From NCBI GenBank assembly GCA_903813345.2, contig CAIIXF020000012.1, positions 25,432,184-25,496,183 of the forward strand: a stretch of 64,000 bases of DNA, given 5' to 3'. This document shows, one piece after another, positions 26,485-37,744 of this stretch. Origin of the DNA: Owenia fusiformis (Eukaryota; Annelida; Polychaeta; Sabellida; Oweniidae). Position numbers and translations under genes: made by a program. The notes under the pieces are model-generated. The model worked only from the letters and a program-made list of their open reading frames with translations, was not told where the DNA came from and ran no database searches. Within the stretch, counting starts at the first letter, position 1, and each line of letters opens with the position of its first letter.

Positions 26485-26623
26485 GTTATGTACTGGGAGG
26501 TTTTGGATATGCGGTTTTTCCAGAGGGAGATATGCATATCTACCTGAGGGACCGTAGGGACAGAAAGTAGATGTGCATATCTCACGAGGGATGAACCCAA
26601 TATCCAAACCGACCGTACATAAC
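26485..26623. repeat. 139-bp palindrome
   Basis: GTTATGTACTGGGAGGTTTT at the left pairs imperfectly with AAACCGACCGTACATAAC at the right. It is a diverged relative of 24,804-24,944. Confidence 0.75.
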
Positions 26624-26639
26624 TGCTTTATCCTATACC

Positions 26640-28100
26640 AAGTAGAGTTTTCAGTAGTACAAGGTGTAAAAAATAAACAAATCATTTATATGCAAAGTCA
26701 TTTTATTGCATTTCCACTTTTTTGGAAGCGGGAAGATACGCTCCGAAGCGGGAAGATATGCACCGAAGCGGGAGATATGACGGGAGATATGGAGGTTCTT
26801 GATATGGAAACCTCAAAATCAGGATACGGGATATATCTTACCAACTTATCTCCCTAAAACCCTACTTGGCATAGGATAAATCAAGATAATTTCTACTCGC
26901 ATCTAGTCTATTCTTACCTTCTTCTAAGGCCACTGTATCGTGGCCTTCCAGTAAAGATATATTCCTGCATGAACAACTGGTCATGTCGTAATCATAAAAT
27001 TTGAAATCATATGTCCGCCATTTTTCCACATCACAATTTGAATTGCGAGTTTTGGTCTTATTACCTCACCAAAAATTCCAAAACACACATAAAGTGATCA
27101 GTGTATTAGTTCACATCTTCTGGATTGCTAACTTAGAATTTACAGCCAGTTACTAATGTCAGACGTTAACGACATTTCGTCCAGTTTTCGAACATATTTT
27201 TAAAAATATTCAATAAATTTATGACACGACGGCCAGCTTTTTTCAAATGGAGTTCACAGTATTCCAGATGAAGTCCCCTCTAGCCAAGTATTGGCTAGAG
27301 ACTCGAGTAGGTCTATTCCACATGTTTGGGAAAAGTGTACAGGAAAATCTCCATGTTCAATTGATGTATGATCAATATATACGAATCGAATGTATTCTCG
27401 TGTGCATTACAATATCCACATTGAAACATTTTTGGCCTGCAATGGACGTATAATGAATTAGAATATGAGGCCGTGTTATCATTCTAATGTAAAGTCATGG
27501 TATTTACTGTGGTATTGCAGTATTGGGTTGCAAGTTAATATCAGATTCAATGCAAATTAGTCATCTAATATCAGATGCGCGATCAGTCCAATAATCTAAT
27601 TTCAGGTCATCAGTTCGATATCTAGCACTTGTTCTAACGACACGGTATTACTAGGCTATCATATTATAAATACACACACATATAAAACAATCAAACTGGT
27701 ACACGATATAAGCACGACTGCTCTTTCAATTTAGTATAAATGTTGATAAACTTACCCGGAAGTCAAGACATACACGTTTAGACGATGCTATTTTCAGTTC
27801 AGTGTAAGAGTAAATGCCCGGATATCGAGGCTTTTTCGTGTAAAGTTTTAACCAAGCATCTAAAATCGGGTTATATTGCGTGTAGAATTTATCGATATCA
27901 GGGCCGCTACATGCCAGTGATGTTTAATCACAACATGTACATAAACAGGGTCATCATGTGGTATATCATTCAAGTTTTATACAGATTCAACTAACACACT
28001 TTGATAAATCATGAAATTAAGCCACTTTTCCAAGATTTTAGCATGTAGCCCAAATTAATAGCTGAATAAAAGATGGCAGCGCTAGATTTCATTGATTTTT
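26640..28100. other. Gene-free stretch; contains a dispersed repeat at ~27,630-28,090
   Basis: From about 27,630 the sequence ('TTCTAACGACACGGTATTAC', 'ATAAGCACGACTGCTCTTTC', 'GCCCGGATATCGAGGC') is the uninterrupted relative of a repeat found in two halves at about 49,220-49,336 and 51,590-51,930. No gene is supported. Confidence 0.5.
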
Positions 28101-28607
28101 CTGCTATTTAGAAACTACCCTATTGATTTATGACGAATTAGATTTAAAATATCTCTCTAAATTAAATGATTTATGGTTAAGCTCATAAATGAACAGTGTA
28201 ACATGAACATTGTAACATGATTTTAACCTTTGATACTTTTATCACTTATTTGTTTTATTGATTGATTCCAATAAAAGTTTATAATAAAAAATTTGTAATG
28301 AATGGAAACAACATTTCACGTTAACAACATAAAGCATGTAAAGGTAGATGTGACAAGTAGATGTCAAAAGGTTCTACATAATCATATTTTCCTAAAAACA
28401 AGCCAGCTGCATTTATAACCGTATCCCAACGGTGACGTCATTCTTCACTCTCCAACGCTAAGTTGAGAGAGCATACAAATACACGATATATTTAAGTCAC
28501 ATGGACCAATCAGATTGCAGGGAATTTCAGATCATGGAATAAAGAAATTTATCGTATGATCTGTAAAATGAAGCCCTCTGATTGGTAAGTTCTTGTGCTG
28601 TACCAAC
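28101..28607. other. Gene-free stretch
   Basis: No supported feature. A TGACGTCA-like word occurs near 28,434. Confidence 0.35.
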
Positions 28608-28698
28608 CTGTATTGCTACTGAGATTGTCCCCGCTGATCATCTCCGTCGCAATACAGAAAATATTGGTATGGAGGGGACAATTTCAGTAGCAATACAG
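28608..28698. repeat. 90-bp palindrome
   Basis: CTGTATTGCTACTGAGATTG pairs with CAATTTCAGTAGCAATACAG. The centre contains GTCCCC and GGGGAC. Confidence 0.85.
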
Positions 28699-28717
28699 AG
28701 GATCACACGATAAAAAA

Positions 28718-28857
28718 AACGTTATTGAATGATTTGAAGTGCAATACAGGATATATTCTGTCTCGATATTCTGTATTGGCACTCGACTTCGTCTCGTTCC
28801 AATACGGAATTCTCGAGCAGAATATATCCTGTATTGCACTTCAAATCATTCAATAAC
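28718..28857. repeat. 140-bp palindrome with ~40-bp near-perfect arms
   Basis: GTTATTGAATGATTTGAAGT continues through GCAATACAGGATATATTCTG and is matched exactly by the complement ending at CAATAAC. The loop 'TCTCGATATTCTGTATTGGC...' also has internal pairing. 'CAATACAG' is shared with the neighbouring palindrome at 28,608-28,698. Confidence 0.9.
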
Positions 28858-29590
28858 TTATATTCGAACATGACTGTATTCACGCCTTCTACAAACACTT
28901 TGTATATGTACATGCAGGGGGCACTAAACTGTAAACAAGGACACCATTTCACCCGGGGTATATTCGCGAAGAATACCCCTGGTAATACGTGTAATGTGTG
29001 ACGTCATAACGACGGGTCGTAATAATGGCGGACCATAATGAATATTCGAAACATTTTGGTGAGTTTTCATGTTCGAATCGTAATATAGACATCAGAGCAG
29101 GGGTAATATCGAATAAGCCTCGCAGGGCTAAGCACAAACGTTTTAGGTTCCAAAGATTTTGTGCCTAGCCCTAAAGGGTGAATTCTACATTATTACCCCC
29201 GCTCTTCGGTCTTCATTCCTCAAATAAAATACACAATTTATAGTAGTTTATGGGATAACGATGGGCAGGAGAATGTTATCCCGGAATATATACTTTATTC
29301 ACTGAGGCTAAAAATATGCTTATTTCCATTTAATATAAAAATACGTACTTACGCTTGTGTCTTAAAATCCCATTAAAAAAACGAGATTTTGAAGCTATTA
29401 GAGATGAAATATTTCTTTATTCGTTCTTAGGTAATTCAGCAATTCGTTGTAGCCCTATTGAGCAATTGGGTACGTACATTGAAGTAAAACTGTTCTGCAT
29501 ATATATGTATTTAAATGCAATACTGAATAATAACAATAGTTAACATGATATCCAGTGCACTAGTTTATGTTGAATTCTTTTTCTGTACAC
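28858..29590. other. Gene-free stretch downstream of the death-fold gene
   Basis: Contains two small palindromic stretches (28,952-28,980, 'CCCGGGGTATTC...GAATACCCC'-like; 29,125-29,180, 'GGGCTAAGCACAAA...TTTGTGCCTAGCCC'). No ORF is supported. Confidence 0.4.
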
Positions 29591-29592
29591 AT

Positions 29593-29598
29593 TTTATT
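29593..29598 (-). terminator. Poly(A) signal of the death-fold gene
   Basis: AATAAA on the minus strand, 38 bases after the stop codon at 29,636. Confidence 0.5.
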
Positions 29599-29635
29599 AC
29601 CAAAAGAACGTTGAAGCCATTTTTAGAAGCGACAT

Positions 29636-30971
29636 CTATAAAATAAGAAAAGGTTTCTCATCCTCTGGTACTTTCTTAGCTCCGACGATGTTTTGATAGA
29701 AGCTTTTCCTGCACCGTGTATAACAGGGATGACAGCATTTACATTTATATTTCTCTGGGATACACTTAACGTATATGAAAATCGTGATAAACAGGAAACT
29801 GAACACCGCAGTGGCTACACCAAGAGTGTGAAACCACGTCCATGCGTCGTCTTTTTCTTGCGGTACTTTAGTTGTCACCTCCACGGCGTCGTCGTCGTCG
29901 TCTTCGTCCAACAGTTTAGAATCGTGATGGATTTTCTCCTTGAATGGATCATCGAGGAAGTATTTATGAACCTTAAATGATTGTTCGTGGTACACGGCTC
30001 TACTGAGTTTGTCTCCCAGATCTTTGTGACCAAGTTCGTTGAGACGGATGGCAAGGTCGTGGAATGTTTTACCTCGACCCTCGTGACTGTCCCAATGTAG
30101 CAAAAGATCTAGACACCCCATCTGAAAGAAATACAGATATGTACAGTTTTTTGAGTATTTTTCTCCAAATGTTGCCACTCTTAAGGTGTCCCGACCAAAA
30201 GATGATATCAAGTTCGTCCTATTATATCCAGGGCGTAGTCGCTTTAACATTCAAGTTATGGGTAAACTGTGGGTACTGGGTTTATGAGAAATAATAGCCG
30301 AGGGCCTTGGACCGAGCTTATTCGCGTCCTCACAAGACCGAGTACCAATGGTCTATCTAACCTAAATGCCACACTGACTGTTATAAAGGTAAATGGCCCA
30401 TGATCCAATTTTAGGAAAATCAAATTACTTTTGTATTGACTATGAGGTAAGTGTGTTGAGACGTTCGGCTTCAGTGCACTGCATGCTACACGCGAGCTGC
30501 AGTTTAAAATTTGATTTATTTTGTGTCAACTATTCAAATATTGAATGAGTGCATAGGGTATAATAAGTTCAACTTTGTGCATTGCATGTGACGGTCAATA
30601 TTATTTGTGCCACACTGGTTTTGCATAGCTTGCCAAGTGTCAATTCTTTAAAAACAATAAAAAAAATAATGTAATATAATTTATGTAATAATATAATATA
30701 CATACAGTATATGTAACAAGTAGAAACAACATGTAAAACGAGAACAGATTTTAACCTTTGGCTCATTTTTCCCTGTTACCGGATGATCCAATCTAAAATG
30801 TGTCATATGTAACGCTTCGGATAATTTCCTACACTCCTCTATACTCAAGTGATTGGCTACCATCTCCAGTTCATGAATATTCAAATCAATTGTACCAACA
30901 GTTTGCTTTGCTGCATATATAATCAGAAATGTCTCCATCAAAATTGTTTGCATGATTCGAGGTGTCGCCAT
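29636..30971 (-). CDS. Two-exon membrane-anchored death-fold domain protein
   Basis: The exons are 30,971-30,756 and 30,121-29,636 on the minus strand, joined between codons (donor AAG|GTTAAA, acceptor TTTCTTTCAG|ATG), giving 233 residues. Residues 1-26 look like a signal peptide. Residues ~30-115, split by the intron, match a death-domain fold: an ELEMVANHLS helix, then CLDLLLHW and TFHDLAIRLNELGHKDLGDKL at the position of the classical LLxxW and TxxxLxxxLxxxG helices. After an acidic stalk (LDEDDDDD, encoded by a GAC/GAT run) comes one membrane segment at ~170-191 and a Cys-rich tail with CKCCHPCYTRC. With a signal peptide the death fold would sit outside the cell or in the lumen, unlike TNFR-type receptors. 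Similar unnamed proteins are, from memory, common in spiralian genomes. The topology is inference, because the first segment could be a signal anchor. The ATG at 30,969-30,971 is the first in frame. Confidence 0.8.
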
Positions 30972-31208
30972 GTTTTTAATGATGTTGCTATGTTTGCTTT
31001 GTTTGACGTCATGCCATAGTGACCAGGTAGTGCGTCATGTAGCCTTTGGTTGCTACGACAAGTACTTACGTCATAGACCATATTTCTTACAAGAAATATG
31101 GAGGAATTTCCAATTTGATTATGACGTCATAGGGGTGATTGAAAAATATTTCTGTTGCTTGGTTGAAATTAAATAAGACAACAACAGTTCGTGGATTTGC
31201 TTGCAATG

Positions 31209-31380
31209 CCGGTGTAAAGGGTAGGAGGTCCTATCAAATTGTGGTCCAACTTTCCATTGATTTATATGGTGACCTAAATACAACTCTTTCCCTTATTATC
31301 GTATCCACAATCGGGGCCTGTAAGGGTCTTTAAGAAAGGGGACCATAATCCCCAGGGGACCATAATTTCTTTTACACCGG
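31209..31380. mobile_element. CCGGTGTAAA MITE, copy A
   Basis: 172 bp. It starts CCGGTGTAAAGGGTAGG and ends with the complement of CCGGTGTAAAAGAAATTATG. It lies 238 bp upstream of the death-fold gene's ATG. Copies B (38,612) and C (52,005) share the interior 'CTATTGATTTATATGGTGAC' or a close variant, and GGACCATAAT. Confidence 0.85.
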
Positions 31381-32625
31381 GATTGGAAAATGACGACCAG
31401 ATGTTGAAAACCTCGATAAATGAACAGTTAAAAATGTTTTCTAATTGTATTAGACAACAGTTGTTTATTTGCCATAATGTCTGCAACCTTTTTATATTGT
31501 ATTGTTTATTTATAACACTAAGTCGTGGGGGGGGGGTTATACAGTAAATACACTTGCCATAGAATAGGGTAAGTACGATGTACAGTACCTTGAGATTGTT
31601 TTTTCATTTTAAGAAAATGATGAAAATAATGATTAAATAGCCTAGATTAACAAGGAGTAGTTAAAAACCAGCGATTCTACTCCGTACGACACCTTACTAG
31701 TATAAGTACTTATTTCTGGCGTAATAGTAATATTTCATCATTTGTGATCGCATTTTTGCGTTTATTCTGTTATTGTTTATTTTTAATTAGAATCTCAATC
31801 AGTCCGTATAACTTAGCCACTACTATAGCACCATAAAGCATGTATGCATCTACACGGGTGTTAAAACACGAATATACCATAAGCACATGCTTTGAGGATC
31901 CGCGTTGTTTGAACCTACCGCCGAGCACACTTATACATTAAGACCCGTTACACAGTCATGATACCGCCGAGCAAGCTCATTGCATCATCGGGTCTGCTTT
32001 ACCCCTGTGATCTAGCCTACTGGATGGACACGTCGCTGTCCTTTTCATCTTGGGCTGGTTCGACCAGCAGAAGCATCTGAAGTCGGGATGTTACATAACC
32101 TAGAATAAACGTCAACACAATTGTTAATCAAAACACTTGTGAACATATTGAAAATCAAGCATTCATAGAACCTTATGAATAAAATTGAAAATAGTACTTT
32201 GTTCAAGAACGGTTGACATTAATTTGACATTAAGGAAAAGAGCATTATTCTTTTTCATGGCTAGCAAAAAAATACACTGTTTCTTCAAGAAATACATGAA
32301 TTTTGATAAAATTCCCGTCTACTTGCTCATTTTGGCAGGGAAATCGACAGCTGCTTTCGGGGCACAGTTGAGAATATCTTCTTGCTTTGGTAACTAGAAT
32401 GACAGTTATATGTCACTTTTAAACTTCTTTAGTGATCAAAATTTGATTTTTTCAAATACCTGTACATTGACCATGACAACGGATAAGAAGTAAGATGCGC
32501 TCTCTGAGTTTTTTTCCTAAAAATCTCAAAGATTCAAGAGCGCAACGAAAATCGCTAATCTTATGGACAACAGCGTAATGCATGTATAAATGAGGCTTTT
32601 GTAAACTGGTGGTCATAAATTATAC
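31381..32625. other. Stretch between the death-fold gene and the transporter remnant
   Basis: The 3' exons expected after the transporter exon at 32,626 (minus strand) should lie here. I cannot recognise them. Simple sequence includes a G run near 31,527. Confidence 0.4.
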
Positions 32626-32749
32626 CTAGACGACGCCATGTAACCACTGACTACCGTGCAAGATGCAGATATTGTAATCATAATGGCAACCACCCAAGCA
32701 CCACTTCCAAATACTTTAGACGCCAAATCATTTAATAAAATGTTGTGAA
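32626..32749 (-). pseudogene. SLC7-type amino-acid transporter remnant, downstream exon
   Basis: This 124-bp open segment is bounded by an acceptor (GTCTCAG|TTCAC) and a donor (TCTAG|GTATAA). It encodes ...NDLASKVFGSG-AWVVAIMI-TISASCTVVSGY-MASSR. The pattern 'GxxAWxxxxxxxxSxxxxxxGxxxxSSR' is the TM7/TM8 region of the L-amino-acid transporter (LAT) light-chain family. The exon is open and its splice sites are intact, but its entry phase does not fit the exit phase of the upstream exon at 35,882, so at least one exon between them is missing or unrecognisable. It belongs with the pieces at 35,882-35,984 and 36,329-36,726. Confidence 0.65.
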
Positions 32750-33608
32750 CTGAGACGTCGACATGCAATGAAAATGCAATAATAGTAAATAAACCTCAGT
32801 CATATTTGCTCTACGGCGGGTTTACGGCGGCCGTAGCTTCACAAAATCAATATAAAGGATCTATGGATGTAAAGAAATGATCTACGAGTATATACACCCC
32901 TTAATGTTAACGATACTGTCATATCTAATGTTTTTCAGTTTGTTGAACTTAGTAATGCTCTTTATGTAATTAAATGTGTTAAAAGAATCAACAAAAGTTT
33001 TGGGAAACAATTTAACTATTATTTCACCTTAAATAGAGAATTACAGTGTACATCAACTCCTGACAAAACGATAGTTTAAACCTGCAAAATTAAGGACCAC
33101 CATTGGATGATTTCCTATTTATAAACAGGGCCCTTATACCCGGAATCTTACGGACGACCTGCTACCCCAAAATTCACCTTCTAAATTCAAAGTAAATTGA
33201 AAAGAGAATCGTTGTGATGATGCCATATTATACATGTTAGAGACATATTATCTTATTGATTTTTTGCAATTTGGAATAAGCTGATGTTATTATCTCCATT
33301 CTGGCACAAAGTAATTCCTATTTTGAAGATTCTTACAGACTATGGAGAGGGGGTAGGGCAGGCGACTCAAATCAATTCATTTCGTAAATTCGTATGTTGT
33401 GAATACTATCTTCCGATAATGGGGTATTCCACTTCAGATAATGTAATTTGCATATACGTACATCGTATATCGTACTGCTTATCCCTAGATTTTATGTTGC
33501 ATATTTCTCTCGAATTTAGGAAGGTACGGCCACCGTACGGTTGGCATGTAGATGAATTGCCGACTGAGACAATAAACACATCAACAGGTTCTCTATGTCT
33601 ATGTTTTA

Positions 33609-34605
33609 TGCCTGGGTCACATTTGCTGCGATTCATCTGCAGGCGCCCGGCCGATTGAGTATTTTGCTCAAAATTAAATGACGTGTCGCAAAAAGGTGGC
33701 GCATTTGTATTTTAAGGGTATCGCGTGAATGTAACTTTGATTCCCCGGATTATAAGATAATATTCTGATTAAAGTAATATATCATTTTAAAGCTGTTTCG
33801 ATGAAGTTTTTAGATCAACTCCACTCCGTTCACGATTCTTGCGCGTTCTTTTTTAAAAAAAGAGTTACCAAAACACCTGGCAAATATCCCCTGTTGACAC
33901 GTTACATTTTGAATTATTTTCGCCCTTAAACGCTCATAACTCAAACAATATATGACTGTTATACTAATTTTTCGTCTTGATAAAGGTAGATGGAAGTTTT
34001 ATTTCAAAGGATGAATTTTAGTAAGCGTCCCATATTGTGACGTCATAGAGTTTGAAAAATAGAACCTGTTGACAGCGACCTTTTTGCTCATTTTTGTTAC
34101 CTTCAACTTTTCAGGTGTGCATTAAACAAAAAATACGAGATCAATTTTTAATAAATCATACATGATTATTTTGCTCTTAAACTCTAGAGATAGTTGATTT
34201 TGTTTGCAAAAGTATGTGTTTTCTGTCGTATGTGGAAAAGTGGAGGACGAAAGGTTTTCAAAATTCATTAAAATAGGGCTAATTTACGCCATTCGCCTTT
34301 TTTCAAGCACAGCAACACGTATATTTATTTCACCTAAAATATCAATTGATTCATGTTTTATGATGCTCCTATCCCATTGTTAATACATATACGATATCAG
34401 AGTTATTCGCCTTAAATATTTTGAGATATAGAGGCAAATGTGAAGGACGAAAGGATTTCCATATGTGTACATTCTGTGGTGTTAAAAAGCGAAAATGTGT
34501 AACAATGCATGCGCGACCTTTTTGCGACACGTCAATACATTTCTGAACAAAATACTCAATCGGCCGGGCGTCGTAGTGAAAATCGGAGCAAATGTGACCA
34601 AGGCA
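33609..34605. mobile_element. 1-kb TGCCTGGGTCACATTTGC element (long form)
   Basis: The left arm, TGCCTGGGTCACATTTGCTG through GGCGCCCGGCCGATTGAGTA and GACGTGTCGCAAAAAGGT, is repeated inverted at 34,505-34,605. TTA flanks both sides, fitting a 3-bp target duplication. The ~800-bp interior has no ORF of note but carries two related 'GGACGAAAGG' segments. Two 140-bp derivatives lie at 54,465 and 61,283. It sits in the intron space of the dead transporter, between the exons at 32,749 and 35,882. Confidence 0.8.
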
Positions 34606-35881
34606 TTACAGTTACTTTTAGTTTAGTTAACATTTATAGAGAATTTGGAACATGTTACTCGAAAAATGAATAACATTTCAGAAAAATTTAGTCAGACCCG
34701 GGTGCGCCAATCCCTTATTTAAATGTGTATTTCGCGGACCAGGGTTTAAGGCCATTCCAAACGAAATAAGTGTTTAATGAGGCCACGAAATATAAAAGTT
34801 CGTTTTATCAGAATTTTATACGTGTTATTTTTTATCTACCAAGACGTTAAACATAATAGAAAAGGTTATGTATTATGATTGGTCTAAAATGTGCAAAGCT
34901 AGAAGACCCCATTCATTCGTTCTCTATTTTGACTAAGATAATATATCAGGACAACGACTACAAAAGCAAGGAAAATTGACCAGTAGAGATGAGGAACTTG
35001 ACATACATTTATTTTTATTCATAAATATGGATAATTTTTGACTTAAATACAATTACGAGCTATTACCATCCTCCAGTGTTGACAATTTCTGTTGTGTCAG
35101 TCTGGGCCAAAATCTTACAATATTACAATTGATAACGAGGAACTCTTCTCATAAAAGTAATTAAATCCAGGTTTAAAAACTCTCGAAAATAACACGAACG
35201 ACTCTAATTATGAACCGTTCACATTTTTGCAAAGGCGGATTTGGATGACGGCAAACCCGGGTTTTGAGGGCGCGACTTATGGCAACGAGTACTTCTGCAA
35301 CTTTCCTCCTACACTCTTTTATGATTCCTTCTGTCGAGATTAATTGCTGTTTAATTTTGTATCATGATCTGATTACATGTACGTGAACTTACAAAAGAGG
35401 ATTAATCAATTCCTCCATCAACGCGGCATGCGCACTAGCACCCCTGAAAGAAGGATGGAGTGACCTCGACCCGTTCAATGTCACCCATAGATCAAATTCA
35501 AAAACTGAAATCTTACTCTAAGGTTTGCATTATTTATATTGACAAAGAATGAGAATGGGATTCATTTTAATTCTTAATTTTGTTCCAAGAGAAAGGCAAG
35601 TGTTGAATGGGAAATGTAGAGGACTTCATGTAAATCGTAGAGAAAATAAAAGGGATGCCTCGCAGACTGTATAAAAGATAAAACAAGGTTAATGACTTTT
35701 AGATTGACATTTTTAAGCAAACATTCTTATCTTTCAAATTGTGCAATGGAACCTTTCGAAAAATTGCGCCATTTTGTTTTCGTGAACGAATGGACTTTAA
35801 GCTCATCTTTAGCTCATTTTTAATACTATCTGTACACCCAATATATTCATAATCCTAGTCTATTAGATCTGCTGTACTTAC
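34606..35881. other. Intron-like stretch of the transporter remnant
   Basis: The missing exon (the part after the ...YxGW motif) should lie between 32,750 and 35,881 but cannot be seen in any frame. No other feature is supported. Confidence 0.35.
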
Positions 35882-35984
35882 CAACCATTATACGTAAAGA
35901 AACTGGCGTAAAATACCAATGCTATAGACCCAGCGTTCCAATTGGACCCTTCGAATGAGTTTGAAAAATTATCCACACCATTTC
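35882..35984 (-). pseudogene. SLC7-type transporter remnant, middle exon
   Basis: A 103-bp exon with acceptor TATATTTAG|GAAATGG and a strong donor TTG|GTAAGT. It encodes NGVDNFSNSFEGSN followed by WNAGSIALVFYASFFTYNGW. This matches the family pattern 'FEGT...GxIALAFYxGLWAYxGW' around the extracellular loop before TM6 and TM6 itself (established for SLC7 light chains). The exon is open and well spliced, and its decay is inferred from the damaged first exon. Confidence 0.75.
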
Positions 35985-36328
35985 CTAAATATAAACCATT
36001 GATGGTAAAGAAAATAGAAACATTTGTTAGCTTCTAGAAGATTCACGTTGTCCTAATTCCTCCTATATAGTGTCTAAATAACTTATATATCTTGGGACCA
36101 ACGTACAATTATTGGCACATTGAGAAAATCTAGACAACAGACAAGCTACGCTTCCGCATTACTGGATTATTGGTGGTTTGTTTTACGGTGAATTCACAAT
36201 ACCAGAAATGTTCATTTATTATCATTTTGCCAAATACATTGACATCGCCTACGTGTTAACAAAATGTATACAAGTATAGCTTGGAACACCAGATACCTAT
36301 GATCCAAGCTGAAAGTAAATTAAAGAGA

Positions 36329-36726
36329 TTATATGAGTTTGGGTGGCTTGCATAGTGAGAACAACGTCTGCAGAACATATAACGCCCCGATCCGCGCTAA
36401 GAATGTAGGTCGGCTCCTACTGCTACCACACCAGACCATATTGAACAAAATCCAAGAATTGGAGACAATGCTTTCGAGAGGAACATCGGACTGCCTTTTG
36501 AATAAGGGTAGATGGCAGCTATATCGGCGTAGATTGTGACAAACGAGAGACTTACAACACCCCCTGCTGCTGTCCAAATTAAAAGAGAGAGTCCTACTGA
36601 TCTAGCATTTAATTAAACACCTTTGGGACTAATGAAAATTCCCGTGGCAATAATATGCGCTTTGTTAATGGCAATATCATCTATGCGGTTTATATCTCGC
36701 TTTAATTTTGCACTTTTCTCCATCAT
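36329..36726 (-). pseudogene. SLC7-type transporter remnant, first coding exon with stop and frameshift
   Basis: From the ATG at 36,724-36,726 the minus strand reads KLKRDINRIDDIAIN, then IIATGIFISPKGV, which is the TM1 signature of LAT/SLC7 transporters (IIGSGIFxSPKGV). A TAA follows at 36,613-36,615 where the family has Leu. The frame then continues through RSVGLSLLIWTAAGGVVSL, a region resembling TM2, and YPYSKGSPMFLSKALSPILG. A frameshift upstream of 36,413 moves the reading to RPTFLARIGALYVLQTLF and CKPPKLI, which match the 'RPT...YVLQPLF...C.PPEL' block. No heavy-chain partner gene is in view. The two lesions support a pseudogene; a sequencing or assembly error is the alternative. Confidence 0.8.
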
Positions 36727-36734
36727 TTTTTAGC

Positions 36735-37410
36735 CTATAGGATCGACCAGGCGTCCGTCCGTTGGTCCGTCCGTCCGTCAACATTGGCCGCACAAATTAA
36801 AACTGCTATTCGGATTGAGTCATATCCACAGTCATTTTATGCATATCCATAATGCCTATTTGACCTATCATCGCCATTTCCCAAGTTCGCCCGGTTTCCG
36901 AGAAAGTGCTGATTTTGACGTCAAAAAGTCAAATTTTCTGTAAATACTAGACACTTTGTTGAATTAGAACTTTCAAATAACTTGTAGTAGTTGCTGTATA
37001 TGCAACTTATGTCCTCTGAAGATTTCAAAGCTCTTGGAATAACAGTTTTTGGTGTTAACTCTATAAAATTTGACAAAAAGTAGGACTCAAATCTGACATT
37101 ATGTCTAGAATTTGACCTTTTCTTGACCTTCAGTGACCTTTGAAAGGTCAAAAAAGTTGATTTTTCAAATTGATTTTTGGATGTTAATTTTGGTCAGCTT
37201 AATCACAAAAGACCTTACTGAGCTCTTAATAAGTAAAATTTTCAAGGTCAAAGGTCATCAAACTAGGTCACACAACTGTGCTATCTAAGTTTCTCAAAGT
37301 TCGAGACTACAAATCTAAATCAATATTTTTGTTTGAAAGTCAGGATATACATTCCTCGGAAGGTTCCAAACTGTGTGAGCACAGGACCGAGGGTCCTATT
37401 TTTGATTCTT
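36735..37410. repeat. Dispersed repeat with clustered TGACCT/AGGTCA words
   Basis: Starts at 'ATAGGATCGACCAGGCGTCC' with a GTCCGTCCGTC run and ends at 'GGACCGAGGGTCCTATTTTTG'. It holds many TTGACCTT / AAGGTCA words, including a perfect AGGTCA-A-AGGTCA direct repeat at 37,245-37,257 and TGACCT-5-AGGTCA at 37,134-37,150. The layout is that of a spiralian dispersed repeat. The hexamers equal nuclear-receptor half-sites, but binding is not shown. Confidence 0.5.
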
Positions 37411-37744
37411 CTTAACAACTTTATCAGTTATATTAAACTCAGTGATTGAAACAGTGTTTACCATGTGATAAAGCTTAGATTATTACGAAGCTAAAACGTA
37501 TCATATGTATTTATGTCTCATTGTCATCTATTGGTAAAACGTATTTTTGTATTAAATAGCCTCACCACGTCGTAAACACTGCTGTTACAATCATACAATT
37601 AGATTTTAATTGTATATCTTATTATAGAATCCTAGGTCCATTTGCAAACAATCGTGAATTCAACTCAACTCAACCCCGGAGTCGACATCTGCATCTAACG
37701 GGACACACTGACAGTTGTCAGCAAATGTTTTGAGCCAATGATCT
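37411..37744. other. Gene-free stretch
   Basis: AT-rich. A few CAACTCAACTCAACCC words near 37,660-37,680 are inverted relatives of the adjacent minisatellite. Confidence 0.35.

Noticed and set aside
30064-30294. 76-residue plus-strand ORF
   Set aside because: Antisense to exon 2 and the intron of the death-fold gene.
33284-33658. 124-residue plus-strand ORF
   Set aside because: It ends within the terminal repeat of the 1-kb element and its content resembles no protein.
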